DNA from: Breviolum minutum Mf 1.05b.01
Taxonomy: Eukaryota; Sar; Dinophyceae; Suessiales; Symbiodiniaceae
Assembly: GCA_000507305.1 (NCBI GenBank)
Contig: DF241464.1
Coordinates: 2,525 to 66,524, forward strand
Direction of reading: 5' to 3'
Length of the DNA stretch: 64,000 nt
In this document: in pieces, positions 10,232 to 23,636 of the stretch
How positions within the stretch are numbered: position 1 is the first letter of the stretch
Layout: each line of letters opens with the position of its first letter
Program-made: the position numbers and the translations under genes
The notes under the pieces: generated by a model
Databases searched by the model: none
Seen by the model: the letters and a program-made list of their open reading frames with translations, nothing else
Told to the model about the DNA's origin: nothing

Positions 10232-11866
10232 CCCAGCGGCCTATAATTATCAGCGTATTCTCCCTGATCAGCTTTGGGGTATTCTCCCTGATCAGCTTTG
10301 GGGATAAAAACAAGAGCTTGAGTAGGTGGAGAGACTTTGCGGTGTAATATGTTTTGAAAGTGGTGAGATAATGAAGTGATAGAGATGGAAGGGCAAACTC
10401 GCCAGGCGGCGTATGGCAATGGCACTAGAAAAAGTATTAATGACACAAAAAATTGTTTTTTGCTATCTGGAGTCCATGCTGGTATAATTTTTTGTGGTTT
10501 TGTGCGAACTTCAAAGAAGTGGTGTGTCAAGATCTTAGCACTTGAAGATGTTTTGCAATGCATTCAGTGTTCCAGCGGATCAATTCGGTGGAGGGATACC
10601 ATCCGCGCCAGGAGCAGACAGAATCCGGAGAGATTACGATGGCGCGATAGAAGTCATCATATGTAGGAGGGAGACAAGGGGAAAGTGGAGAGGTAGAAGA
10701 GAGGTAGAAGAGACGTAATCGTGGAGGAAAGAGGACCAGGAAGAGTCATAAGAGCATGGATATTCGCGCGCAATGCACGATCAAGGTCAGCAGTCGTTTT
10801 ACAAATGTTGCCAGCAGCGGAGCGAATAATACCCGTATGACGGGAGCAGCATTGCGACATTTGTGCCATGTATGACTGGGAGGAGTAGAGAACTGAGACC
10901 AAGAAATGAGTTCATCAACGGAGGCAAATAATATATCGTATTGTGTAAGAAGGCGGGATAATAGAATGATGGGAACGGATAGATAATGAGATACAATGAA
11001 GATACAGTAGGGAAGTGTGAAATTAACCATTTCCAAGAGGGACGAGGGATGATACATTGTAAAGACTTGGGATCATGGAGGTTGCATTGTAATAGGTTGT
11101 AATGATTTGATGGCGAAGGAGGAGTAATGAGACGAGAGGAGTGACGCCACTAGAACCAAATGGCTGCTTTGACAGAAAGTAATGATAGAGAAGATAAGAA
11201 CAGTAGAGAGCGGATGAGAGGTTGTAAGTTATTTGCAGAATTCGAGTTATTGAGGATTTGGAAGGAAGGAGGTAGATAGAACGCACTGATAGGAATTGTG
11301 AGGCGGGGAGATCATCTGAACATGTGGCAATAGAAGTGATACAGGAACTTACAGATGTGGATTCCGTGTCCAACAGGTTGATATTTGGGCCAAAATGTAA
11401 AACGTTTAGAGGAGGAGAGTAGCTCATGAAAATCAGCAGGAGTTTGCATGAGAAAAAAGTCAAGTGGTGCTTGATATCCATTGTGCTGACGATATGAATT
11501 CTGGAGAGGAGAAGAAGAGCAGTCGAGCTCGGCCAAGATGACAGATTTGAGATGTTTGAATAGAGTAGAGGCTAGAGATTGCACATTATCAGGATGTAAA
11601 TAAACATTTATGATTTCACATTGATAGTCTTGCAAAATTTGGAAGAGAGAATAACCCCGGAGCGATGGTGACAGAGGAGGTGGGAGCAAGATGTCTAGGA
11701 AAGAAAGAGGCGACTCCGCTAGATCCAGTGGAGGTGGCAGGTGAGTGCGCAATGTGACAAAATGGGCCTTTGCCTAATAAATTGAGTTGGATAGATGTTC
11801 GACGAGTTTGCACAAAACAAATGTGTGATTAAGCGAGCTTCAAAATGTGATTAATTTGAGTCTCGA
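10232..11866 (-). pseudogene. Broken 5' copy of the same LINE
   Basis: This segment repeats 8688-10230 with many point changes and small deletions, and covers the endonuclease domain through to the start of the reverse transcriptase (residues ~1-505 of the intact copy). The reading frame is broken into pieces (for example 11813-11616, 11752-11312, 11481-11023, 11057-10746, 10902-10657 and 10563-10207) and is interrupted by a ~176-base insertion. It lacks motif C, the RNase H and the C-terminal part, so it cannot be functional. Either it is an old tandem relative or an allelic haplotype placed in tandem by the assembler. Confidence 0.9.
10417..10592. mobile_element. ~176-bp insertion inside LINE copy 2
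   Basis: Relative to the intact copy (sequence around 8840), copy 2 is interrupted between GTATGG and GGATACC by about 176 bases that match nothing else I can find in the window. The insert is AT-rich. In - strand sense it ends near a pyrimidine-rich stretch followed by CTAG. I see no clear terminal inverted repeats or long target duplication. It could be a short element, an introner-like insert, or filler DNA. Confidence 0.6.
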
Positions 11867-12494
11867 ACCCAGACCGGATTGGATTTTATTTGAGTTGCCG
11901 AAAGTAAATGGTGTGAGGCCAGCTCATAGTTGAAGTCTTAGTAAAACGGGTATGAACCCCTTTCAAGATGTTGAGTTGTGTCAGACTCAATGCAAAGCTT
12001 CTTACAGCTTACTTATGGGTAAAACTCTTAGATTTCAGTGTTCGCAGTGAGAAGTTTTCTGTCACCTGAAACGTTTTAGAACATGCACCTGCGAATTAGA
12101 CACGGATCTACAATCGTACTTTTGCAAGAGGATCATAAATGGGCCAAAGAAGCTGCTTTCCGCACTCAAAGTTGGAAGATGGTCCAATTGGATAGTGATA
12201 GAGGTTGGACCGTCTCTACATTTGATCAATGCTTGTCTTAGCTATTACCCTTTGTATTGTGTTGATGTGCTCCACTCTGGATGAGAGTGACGACCAACTT
12301 TTCGGAAGTGAGCAAGTTTGGAGAAGTAGACGTGGTGCGATTGCAGAGTGCAAAGTGATCTCAATTTTAGACCTATCTAGGTTCTGGTCTCGGCACTGAC
12401 AGTCTGACATACACTCTTCCTTCCTTGTGGTTTTTGTTTTGTTCTGTTTAGTTTTGTTGGAAACTAGACATTTCAGAGCACTCCGGGTGTAGCC
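11867..12494. other. Stretch without recognisable gene
   Basis: No protein-like ORF, repeat or RNA gene is convincing here. The T/G-rich tract at 12420-12470, just before the ATG at 12495, could be a leader or splice-acceptor region for the following ORF. Confidence 0.35.
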
Positions 12495-12857
12495 ATGTCG
12501 GTAGACCCTCGCAGTGAAGCTCTGTTTTCTGCTTTGAGTGAAGCTGGATTGAGCAAGGATAAGATTTCAGCAATCATGGCGACAGTTGAGGCGAAGGAAT
12601 CTACTTTAGCCGTGGTTGGATCTATGAATGACGCTTCGAAGCGTCGCCTTTCGGATGATGAGTTTGACCTGGTTAGTCATCCGGACTTTTGTGACAATGA
12701 GGAGTATGAAGCTGCAATCTGAGATTTCAACGCTGGTTCGTCGGAGACTGCTCCACATCGACCTGGGCTTTCTGGTAGTGGCTTGCCTAAGGCAAAGGCA
12801 CAGGCGAACGGCATTCCTTTGTGCGAGATGGATATGACATACCCTATAACCCTATAA
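12495..12857 (+). pseudogene. Short ORF with in-frame stop, unknown
   Basis: The ATG at 12495 opens a 75-codon frame of acidic, helix-prone sequence starting MSVDPRSEALFSALSEAGLS. It ends with a TGA at 12720. The same frame then continues with protein-like text (DFNAGSSETAPHRPGLSGSG and on) to about 12857, so the TGA looks like a nonsense mutation in a longer reading frame. The downstream part has been overrun by the dispersed repeat starting near 12.95 kb. I cannot name the family. It may be the N-terminus of a retroelement gag-type protein or of a host gene. Confidence 0.4.
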
Positions 12858-12949
12858 CCCTTCGACCATGATGCATGGATCCGGAACGGTGGTGGATCAC
12901 TGGAACTGAGATGCGTCAATCCCGATGCCTCGGGAAATTCCGACTTTGA

Positions 12950-13375
12950 AAGAGTTTTCCTTTGAATCGGGGTTTGGTTGTGATCTGGGGTTTGGCTTCC
13001 CCATGTCTTAACCCAGGGAAAATAATATCCCTGAACCAGTTTGGTGCCATGAAGAATTCTGGCAATTGATGCTGGTTGATGCTCTTCCATCATCTGTTGC
13101 CCACTGGGTCTTCTGCGCCGATGCCATGAAGAATTTTGGCAGTTGATGCTGATTGATGCTGTTCCATCATCACTGTTGCCCACTGGGTCTTCTGCGCCGA
13201 CAAGGCCTTTTCATTAGCGCCACAGCCTAAAGCTGAAGCTTGATGTTCAAATACGATCCTCAAGCCAGCTCAGGATATAGTAATAGTATGGTAGTCTGGC
13301 ATGCCGCGGTGCGAACCACCTAGTATTCCCCTTGCCTTTGACTCTGTTTCCCCTTGGTCTTTGATCAATGAAGTT
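12950..13375 (-). repeat. Dispersed repeat, inverted partner of 35.4-35.9 kb
   Basis: This stretch is the reverse complement of 35.44-35.92 kb with scattered differences. Both copies hold an internal tandem duplication of a ~75-90 base unit containing GGCGCAGAAGACCCAGTGGG (here on the - strand, around 13060-13200). Similarity extends outward to the CCTAGTATTCC region at ~13330. It is a dispersed element of unknown class, possibly a retroelement fragment. Confidence 0.8.
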
Positions 13376-13379
13376 CAGC

Positions 13380-14200
13380 CTGAGACCCTTCAATTGCCAA
13401 TTAATCTGTTGTTGGTTGTTCTACTAGCGACATGTTTGGGGGAGGCATTTTACTTCTGTTGGTCAGCCACATGCCAACCACAATTCAGAAGGAGCATGTA
13501 CCATGTGACTAAGAGCCGTGTCACCATTAAGGTATTTTCATCGCGTTCTTTTCTATTTAAGCATGGGGGCAAGTATTACCACAGCAGTGCTGCATGCTTT
13601 CTTACAGTGTTGTTGAAACAGTCTTTAAAGGTTTTTTGAACAGTCTTTGAATCAGTTTGTGATGTTGGTGGGAGCCACTTCAAATTCCAGCACGGTCGCG
13701 CGGCCATTTTTGCAGCCAAAACGTTCTCGCCAGTCAGTCTCAGTGTTGACAACTCTTTTTGAGACATCTGGTAGAAATTAGGCAGCTAGTCCAGCTTGCA
13801 CATGGAGCGAACTTTCACTGACGTTGATGGACTGAGCAGTGCTCAGAGAAGTGTATAAATCAAGCACATTTGCTTTTCTCCTGTTGTTCGTTGAAAGATC
13901 ATTCTTCCATCATAAGGACGGACTCTGATGCTGAAGCTCCACAGGCGGTGGAGGCACATAACCCTCAATTTCGCATGGTCATAGCTACACCTTGTTATTC
14001 CATGATCAGTCTTGCAAGGTGAAGAAACCTTCTGTCCACGTCAAGGTGTGAAGGGATTGTCATTTTTTCCAGCTTCCCACCTACTGTTCAGAACAAGGTT
14101 ACGGCCGCAGCCATCATGATTTCTACTTTTTGTTGTTTTTGAGATGTTTAGTATCAAGATGTATCAAAGTTTGGCATGTTAAGTGGTGGCATTTCATTTG
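13380..14200. other. Stretch without recognisable gene
   Basis: Short open frames exist on both strands (13301-13639 +, 13767-13576 -), but none has recognisable protein character, and I see no repeat or RNA gene. Confidence 0.3.
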
Positions 14201-14209
14201 GTTAAATGG

Positions 14210-14525
14210 TAGGTGATGAAATCCATGAAGCAGAAGAAGATCGTGCAGAAACGTTTGAAACCCATGAAATCAATGAAGCAGAAAAAGATGGTGCGGAAAT
14301 GCGTGATTTTCAAAAAGTCTGGGGACCTCAAGGGCCCCAAGGCTGGAACCATTGTCTCATTCAATGCGTGATGTCATGTTTAAAGTTTGCGTGTGGTTGT
14401 ATATTTTCTTTGCAGCTCTCCTGTAAACATTTTGCTGCAGTTGCCAGCGCACGCCCACGTCCTGGGCAACAAGATCTTTTTTGTGAAGTTGAAGCTGTCG
14501 CAGACCCCCAACTTGGATCTCAAGG
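14210..14525 (+). CDS. Two weak exons upstream of the methyltransferase
   Basis: Two stretches read as likely exons. About 14218-14342 gives a Lys-rich segment (KSMKQKKIVQKRLKPMKSMK and on). About 14409-14525 follows a CTTTGCAG acceptor and reads SPVNILLQLPAHAHVLGNKI, ending before GTGG. A third candidate begins near 14585 after CTGCAG. They share strand with the methyltransferase 1 kb downstream and might be its N-terminal part or a separate small gene. No domain is recognised. Confidence 0.35.
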
Positions 14526-15060
14526 TGGTGGGGAGCTTACTTTTGAATTAATATTTTTGTTGACTGCTTAAAGTGACCTGCAGTAGCAATCAAGCCTCAG
14601 GTCAACAACGCACGGGCTGGTTGCAAAAAATCCGGAGCCCAGCTGTTCGTTGGGCAGAAGGTTTTCAAGAGTTGGAGTTGCTTGCGCCAGGGGCTTGGTT
14701 TGGAGGTCAAAGCGGTAGTTTTGCTCAGTGGTTATTTTCCATGTTTTTTTGAGGTTGCTTTTCAGCGACTACGGCGGCGGTGAAAGATGGAGTCTCCGTC
14801 TCGACCAGGGCCATCAGTGCTTAGCCCTTAGTTTGTTTGTCAGTGAAAGTGGCTTCGTGTGAAACTTCGGTGTTTTGGCAATTGAGGACCTCGCGAACCA
14901 AATACGGTTTTCGCAGCGCTATGGTGCAGAACTAAAGAAGCATCATATGAAACCAGGAAGGTTTCTTCGACCTGCAGCTGGTGAATATTTGTCAGGCTGA
15001 TTGACATTGAGTGGGTTTCCAAGTCTGTTCTGACATTCCAAGTCATTGATTTTTTTCAGA

Positions 15061-15200
15061 TTAGTATGAAAGCTTTTTTTGCCCGAACTTTTCTTGGAGG
15101 TTTGCCTACGAACTGGACATCAGCTGACAGGAATGTGGCTGAGGGAGCTGCTGAGGCTATGTTCCCACGGGTGCGCAGCCAAAGAAACAGATTTTGAATA
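15061..15200 (+). CDS. Possible exon before methyltransferase motif I
   Basis: After a TTTTTTCAG acceptor, an open stretch encodes MKAFFARTFLGGLPTNWTSA and more, ending at a TGA at ~15198. Its position 30 bases before the motif I exon's own acceptor suggests it is an upstream exon of the same gene, but the junction cannot be verified by family conservation. Confidence 0.3.
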
Positions 15201-15230
15201 TAAATGAGCAAAACATTGTTTGATATGCAG

Positions 15231-17310
15231 GTACCTGGCAAGCCGTTGATGTCATCGATTTCGTTGTTTTCGGGCGTGGGTGGCCTTGACCTGGGCCTCC
15301 GGAGGCAGGCGTTTTGGTGTGATTCATTCATAGTGCAGTGTGGGTTGGAAGATCATGTTTTTGCTTATTTTGTAGATGGAAATGGAAAGAACTTGACATT
15401 CTTACATATTCCTACCATGAACGAATGGGTTGCAGCTGCTGCGTGCTCTTAATGTTCTTACGCAATCAAAGAAAACGCAAAGCCAATAGCAGATTTAGAT
15501 TTAGATATTAGTTTTAGTTGTTGTTTGTTGCCGCATTGGGTCATTGGGCCTCCAACGAGCCATGGAACCGTCAAGCCAAATGGAGACTGTGAGAGTGGTT
15601 GGAATCAACCAAGTGAAGCTTTTCAGCTGCATGAAGGGTTCAACGTTGGTGGTGGCATGGAATGCAAAGCTCTTTCAGTTGCTTGACATTGATTTTTGCA
15701 CGTTTCAGCCAAGGGTGAGCCGTGGGGCCTTTGTGACTTGCCGTTGGAGGAATGAGCAGCGGGGGCCCTAGCTGTTCTACGTTATTGTGTTGATTTAGAT
15801 GTTTTTGTCGTCCATTTGAGGTGGATCTGGCAAGGAAAGCAGTGGGTCAAGCAAGCTGGTTCTCAGATGATGACTCAATTTTCAGAAGAGGCTTCTTGAG
15901 CAAGTCGACCAAGTCAGTGTTTCAGTGTGGGTGCTGTTTGCCCAATCTGCAATCAAGTTTGCCACCTGCAGGTAGCCGACGATGGAAGCGCCACGCCACA
16001 TGAACCTTCCCAAAAACGAACGAAGCATTGAGAATGAAAAGTGCTGGTGCAGAATGCGTATCAGTGCATATCAGTGCATAGAGTGTAGAAATTTTATCAT
16101 GTGTGGCATGCAGACAGCAATGTTACGGCATGCAGCATCAGTATATGGTATGTGTGTGCGTGTGTGTTTCCGAGTTGTTTCTTTGTTGGCAGGTGGTTTG
16201 AAACGAAAGCGTACGCCAAAATCCTAAATTGAAGCCAACGCATGACCGAGTTGATTCTGTTCAATCCTTTCGCTGGTGGTGCCACTGCATCAGGTCGAGC
16301 AGAGTGAGGTCTGCCACGACATTCTCTTGGCGCGAATTCGCGAAGGGAACTTAGACAACGCGCCTATTTACGACAATGTTTGCACCTACAAGCCATCTGG
16401 AGCCGAAAAGTCGGCCGAGTCGGTTGTAGCCGGCTTTCCATGCCAAGCCCTTTGTCAAATTTAAAGTGTTGTGCATTTAAATTTACAGAACAAAATCAAT
16501 CCTGGACAGTTCGTGTTTTTTCATTTCAGGATATATCAGCAGCCGGAAGTCAAGAGGGACTTGACGGAAGCAGGAGCTCCTTGATCGCCAATTGCTTTGA
16601 TATTTTCGACCAACTTGATGCTCCGCTGGGGCCTGAGGCTTGTTGAACAACCATTGATTCATCAGTCAGCGTGGTAGATTCTCATATCAATAGATCAAGG
16701 AAAGCGCTCTACCTTGAGAACGTCAAAGCGCTGCTTGGCTCGAACAAAAAGTGCAGGCGCCTTTTGGCGTACATTCTCCAGGCAGGAAACATGTTTGTCG
16801 TTGGAGCTGGATATGATGTGAAGTTTGTTGGTGAATCTTTCTCGGCAGGAATGCGAAAAAAGGGGGCTGCAAGTCCACTGGTCTTGCAATTCTGTGTTCA
16901 ACGTTGGTTTGCCTGTCGGGCCCTAAGGCAGCCTTGTTGTTTGGAAAGCGTTGCAACCTCAAGTATTTGGTGTACCTTGCTTTCAGATGCACCGTCGTCG
17001 CATCTTCCTGGTCGCCGCAGTGGCCGGAGTGCAGCCTTTCCAGGAGCTGTCATTGGTCAGTGATGTTATGACTAAACATGGCACTGCTGTGGCGGTGGAT
17101 CTGCAGGACACCTTTTCAATGGACCATTGGACGGGACGAGCTTGGAATCAGAGCAATGCAGTTCCTCTGCATCAGTGGCTGGCTCCTGTGCAAAGCAAGA
17201 GTGACAGCAGTCGTCTTCACTGTTTGGGAAATGTTGTGATTCCGCAGCAGGCAGCTCTAGCAGTGAGTTGCCTTGCACAGGTCATGGCTGACAAGTTGCG
17301 CACAGATTGA
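15231..17310 (+). CDS. Cytosine-5 DNA methyltransferase, multi-exon
   Basis: Exons carry the C5 methyltransferase motifs in order. 15231-~15298, after ATGCAG, holds motif I (SLFSGVGGLDLGL, AdoMet binding). 16294-16446 reads VEQSEVCHDILLARI and ends in the catalytic loop GFPCQ. 16530-~16619 continues directly with DISAAGSQEGLDGSRSSL; the GC-AG intron 16447-16529 splits the loop after Gln. ~16693-16781 holds YLENVKALL (motif VI, ENV). ~16805-16840 has GYDVKFV. 16987-17310 begins MHRRRIFLVA (motif VIII region) and ends with LGNVVIPQQAALAVSCL (motif X), with the stop at 17308. It would methylate cytosine in nuclear DNA. One or two small exons between motif I and 16294 were not placed. No chromatin-reader domain is visible. 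Cytosine methyltransferases are known inside some dinoflagellate retrotransposons, but here introns argue for a resident gene. Confidence 0.88.
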
Positions 17311-17370
17311 ACTTCATTTTGACTTTAATTTGAGCGCGCAGATTGAAATTCATTTTGACTTTAATTTGAG
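17298..17370 (+). repeat. Tandem duplication across methyltransferase stop codon
   Basis: A ~36-base unit (GCGCACAGATTGAACTTCAT and on to TTTAATTTGA) occurs twice in tandem with two or three differences. The stop codon of the methyltransferase lies in the first copy, so the duplication extends only the 3' untranslated region. Confidence 0.8.
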
Positions 17371-17521
17371 ATGACGCTGGTCCTTGCGAGGGAAAATGTC
17401 AGTTTCCAGTTTCAAGTGACGGCATGGACTAAAGGGATGCGATTCGGATCAGTTTCAAAATTTGGTCACAGCATGGTTTCACCCTCATCATTCATGTCTC
17501 CCAGATTTGGCTTTGAACTTT

Positions 17522-18337
17522 CAGCAAGTAGTCGACGTGTCAGAGTGTTGTCATAGCATGGCGCTAATTCACTTCACTCGTGCTTGCTCGGTTGATGAGC
17601 GCCTTCAGCTCGGGTCATTCCAACCGAACGACAAAATCATCAAGGAAGTTTTGCTTCCCAAGATGGATGGTCCAGACACACTGATTGTTAGCTTTGGTTA
17701 CATGCACGAAGTCTATGTTCCGGAGTTCGATGAACGTTGTGTTCTCATGTTTCCCCCAGAAAAGCTTGCTGAATCTGATCGACGCTTTCAGATGCTAAGT
17801 CTAAAATTGGGACGGGATTTTGATGTCTGTTTTTGTCAGTGTTTACAGTCCGGTTATTATTTAGATTAATAAAGGTTGTCCCTTCTGAGGTCGGCCAGAG
17901 AATACTTCAATGGCTTACCAGATTGTCAGCAGCTTAGGATTTTGTTCGAGAACTACATGGCCAAGGTTACCATGGAGTTTGCCATGCAGGTGACCAAGGG
18001 GGAGCAGATTAGCCAAGTGACATGCTTTTGTGATGATTTCCAGTTGACTGCAGAGTTGGTGGCTTTTCGTTGCGATGCCGCCATGGGGAAGCAGTCAGCG
18101 CCTGTCCTCGCGGTGTCAACTTGGAGGCAGCCCATCTCAAAGTTGCTTTACACTGATTCTGATACCGCCCAGTCAGTGACCTCCCTATTCAGTTACAGTT
18201 TTCTGCAGGAAGCCAAATAGCACTTCTGGTGAAGAGGTCCGAGCTGTCACCATCAAGCTTTGCTGTGAGAAGTTCCACCTGTTGCTGAGAGATTGCGAGG
18301 AGTCGATGTTGCTCTGTGAAAATTGTGAAAATTAGGT
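17522..18337 (+). CDS. Unknown gene, two or three exons
   Basis: Exon 1 follows CTTTCAG at ~17521 and reads QVVDVSECCHSMALIHFTRA, then a mixed globular sequence to about 17830. Exon 2 (about 17900-18180) reads GLPDCQQLRILFENYMAKVT and on, with regular hydrophobic spacing. A third short piece near 18210-18330 reads EEVRAVTIKLCCEKFHLLLR. No domain is recognised. These exons lie between the methyltransferase and the DUF7869-like gene on the same strand and could be the 5' part of the latter. Confidence 0.45.
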
Positions 18338-18803
18338 TTGTGGTTTCTGACTTGCCCAGGCTACGTTGCATGCCAACTGCAAGATTAGGGTTGGTAGATG
18401 TTGGTAACTTCCACCAGCAACAGCCTCTCCCTAGGTTGCCATGACGGGAGCTCTGGGGGCCTTAGCTTTTTGGATGGAATGCCATAGGATTTGAACACAT
18501 CAACACAAGTTGTGATGTGAACTTCACGCAGTGACAGGGAGGTTGACCAAAACAAGGATATGAAGTGGCTGCCTTGGTTTGCCATTTTTTTGGAATGTTG
18601 ACACAAACAAATTGAGTTGCAATACTGATGGACGCAACTTCTTGGTGTGTTGCTCACCTGTGGTGTTTTCATGTTTGGTTTCTTTTGGCGAGAAGGTTTA
18701 TTGCAATGTCAACCTCAGATGTGATACGAACCTGACATATTCCCGGATGCCATTTGATTGCTCATTTGAGCGTTTCAGTGTGTGATGTCATTCGCCCCTG
18801 GCG

Positions 18804-21655
<2,852 letters not shown>

Positions 21656-21699
21656 GAATTTGCAGCCACATTTTTTTACGGAAATTCTTCGCGTCTTGA

Positions 21700-22760
21700 A
21701 GAAAGTCACTGTGTGAGATGTTCTTGCTGAAAACTTACAGTATTTTGTTGTTCCCTTTCGGGCTGGACTGCCAGGTGGCGATCAACATTCTATCATTGAT
21801 CGATTCTGGCGTATCCCAACAGAGGCTTGCCACGATGATGACGTCATCCTCGAGAAACTCTGCTAGCAAAACAGGTTTGTTGTTGGGCGGTCCAACCCAC
21901 TCTAAGTCTGAGAGTCTACAGGTGTGCTTCCCAGCTGCTTGATCCCCTTTTATAACCAGCTCCAGTGGCTTAAGGATGAAGCAGTACATGGCCGACAAGG
22001 ACATTACTTCCAGGTTTCTGTTCTATCCGAGAGTCGTTGCCTGTAATCACTTTGCTAGTGGCCTTCCAGCAGGCGGCTTGATGACTCTTTTTTTGTCAAA
22101 GCATGTTGGTCGTAACTGAACCTTGTTTTCTTGACGCACGGAATTGGCCATATTGATCACCTTATTTTTGGGGGATAGTGTGAGTCACAATTTCAGCAGT
22201 TGAAAATGCTTTGGGCCCTCTTCAGGTGCAGCCCGTGACAATCCAATTCCCCAAGACTACCGGGACCACATTGCCAAATACATTCCAACTTTGAGATCTT
22301 TCAATTTGGAACGAGCTGCTGACCATTTGCAAGCCTGGATTGATGGCAATCTTTCGCTGGCTCCGCTACTGGATGTGGCGGGGAGCTTTGGTCTAAGTTG
22401 AGTTTTTTGAAGACTTATGTCATGGCAGCTTGAACCTACATTTTTAATGTTTGAATTTTGAATTGCCCAAAGCCAGCAAGCCATGACTATAAAACCACAA
22501 TTTTCGTTCATTTCATGGCTGAAATCGTTGATGGCATACCCCTTAAAGGACCCAAGCCATAGCATACGACATTCCTTTCCAGACCACCCTGGATGTTCTA
22601 AGAACTTTTGAACGATACTTGTTCAAAATTTGTTTGATCCTGAGGTGCTTCATGAAAGCCGCCAAGGATGCCCCACGATTGGATGGGATGAATCAGGTGA
22701 CTGCTTTCGAACCTCGGGCCAATGAATTGAAGTTGCTTTGGCATTGGATTCTTTAGTGAT
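21700..22760 (+). CDS. Further exons, likely 3' part of DUF7869-like gene or next gene
   Basis: Several exon-like pieces follow on the same strand. ~21935-22041 reads LIPFYNQLQWLKDEAVHGRQ. 22227-~22395, after CTCTTCAG, reads AARDNPIPQDYRDHIAKYIP and continues to SFGLS. ~22565-22755 reads DIPFQTTLDVLRTFERYLFK and on. They have good protein composition and consistent acceptors (CAG|G), but I recognise no domain. The regular spacing suggests one transcription unit with the upstream gene. Confidence 0.45.
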
Positions 22761-22982
22761 TCTTTTCAAGGGCAGGAACAGATTACATGACCATTTTCTT
22801 GTTGTCACCTTGCTACTGTGTTGACGGATTTTTTGAAGGTTGATTTTGAAGGAGCTACAAGGAGGGGGAATGAATTGCAAACTGTATCACCTTTCTAGTT
22901 GATGTGGGTCGGGCGTGGAGCAAGATTTTCAACTCCCCCGTTGCGGCCCAAATTGGGAGGCGATATCTAGAAGAGGGATTTG

Positions 22983-23041
22983 CTGGAAATTGAGGCCCGG
23001 TTTCCATCCCCCCGGGATGGAAATCGGGCTTCAATTTCCAG
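22983..23041. repeat. Imperfect 28-bp inverted repeat
   Basis: Arms 22983-23010 and 23014-23041 pair over 28 bases with two mismatches and a three-base loop. The two mismatch positions would be G-U pairs in one RNA strand. It could be a tiny MITE-like or introner-like palindrome. It sits ~40 bases before a GAT microsatellite in a probable intron. Confidence 0.85.
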
Positions 23042-23080
23042 AGGAACGATTTACAAGGAGCGGCGCCAAAACGTCAGGTC

Positions 23081-23106
23081 GTGATGATGGTGGTGATGAT
23101 GGTGGC

Positions 23107-23149
<43 letters not shown>

Positions 23150-23165
23150 GCGACGAAGACTTTGC

Positions 23166-23197
<32 letters not shown>

Positions 23198-23322
23198 GCG
23201 ACAAAGACTTTGCTGATGATGATGATGATGCTGATGATGCCAATGATGAACATGATGATGAAGAAGAAGATGATGATGATGGTGACAACGACCATGATGA
23301 AGATGACAACGACCATGATGAA

Positions 23323-23353
<31 letters not shown>

Positions 23354-23392
23354 CTGCTGATGATGATGATGATGATGATGATGATGAGTTTA
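23081..23392 (+). repeat. GAT trinucleotide microsatellite
   Basis: About 310 bases of GAT triplets with GGC, GAC and GAA interruptions. The + frame would encode poly-Asp, but the flanks do not look coding, so this is best read as intronic or intergenic simple repeat. Confidence 0.93.
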
Positions 23393-23636
23393 AAACACTT
23401 TCGCAGTGCTGAATGTGTACTTGCACATGATTTTTCAAAGGTGCCGGGTGATGATGACTGTTGTTGGTGATTGTGGCTGTCCATAGTTACCACACTTTTC
23501 AGTAGTCCTTTGGAACCCGTTCTGCAAGATATACCCCAGAAAGCTGTAGCTGTAGATGCTAAGCTTCCTCACCTGGCTACTATTCAAAATTCATGGCTTT
23601 TATTTTGGGCCTTTTGATGGCCTTGCCTATCTAAGG

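Noticed and set aside
11840..11890. tRNA-like B box on the - strand (GGTTCGAGACTC)
   Set aside because: No matching A box, cloverleaf or terminator could be found, and one short motif is not enough for a tRNA or SINE call.
12841..12860. Telomere repeat (CCCTATAA twice)
   Set aside because: Only two units, not of the expected heptamer type, and embedded in an ORF-like region.
22915..23493. Asp-rich protein and poly-Met, poly-Ser or poly-Ile frames
   Set aside because: All come from the GAT microsatellite, and no supported exon leads into it.
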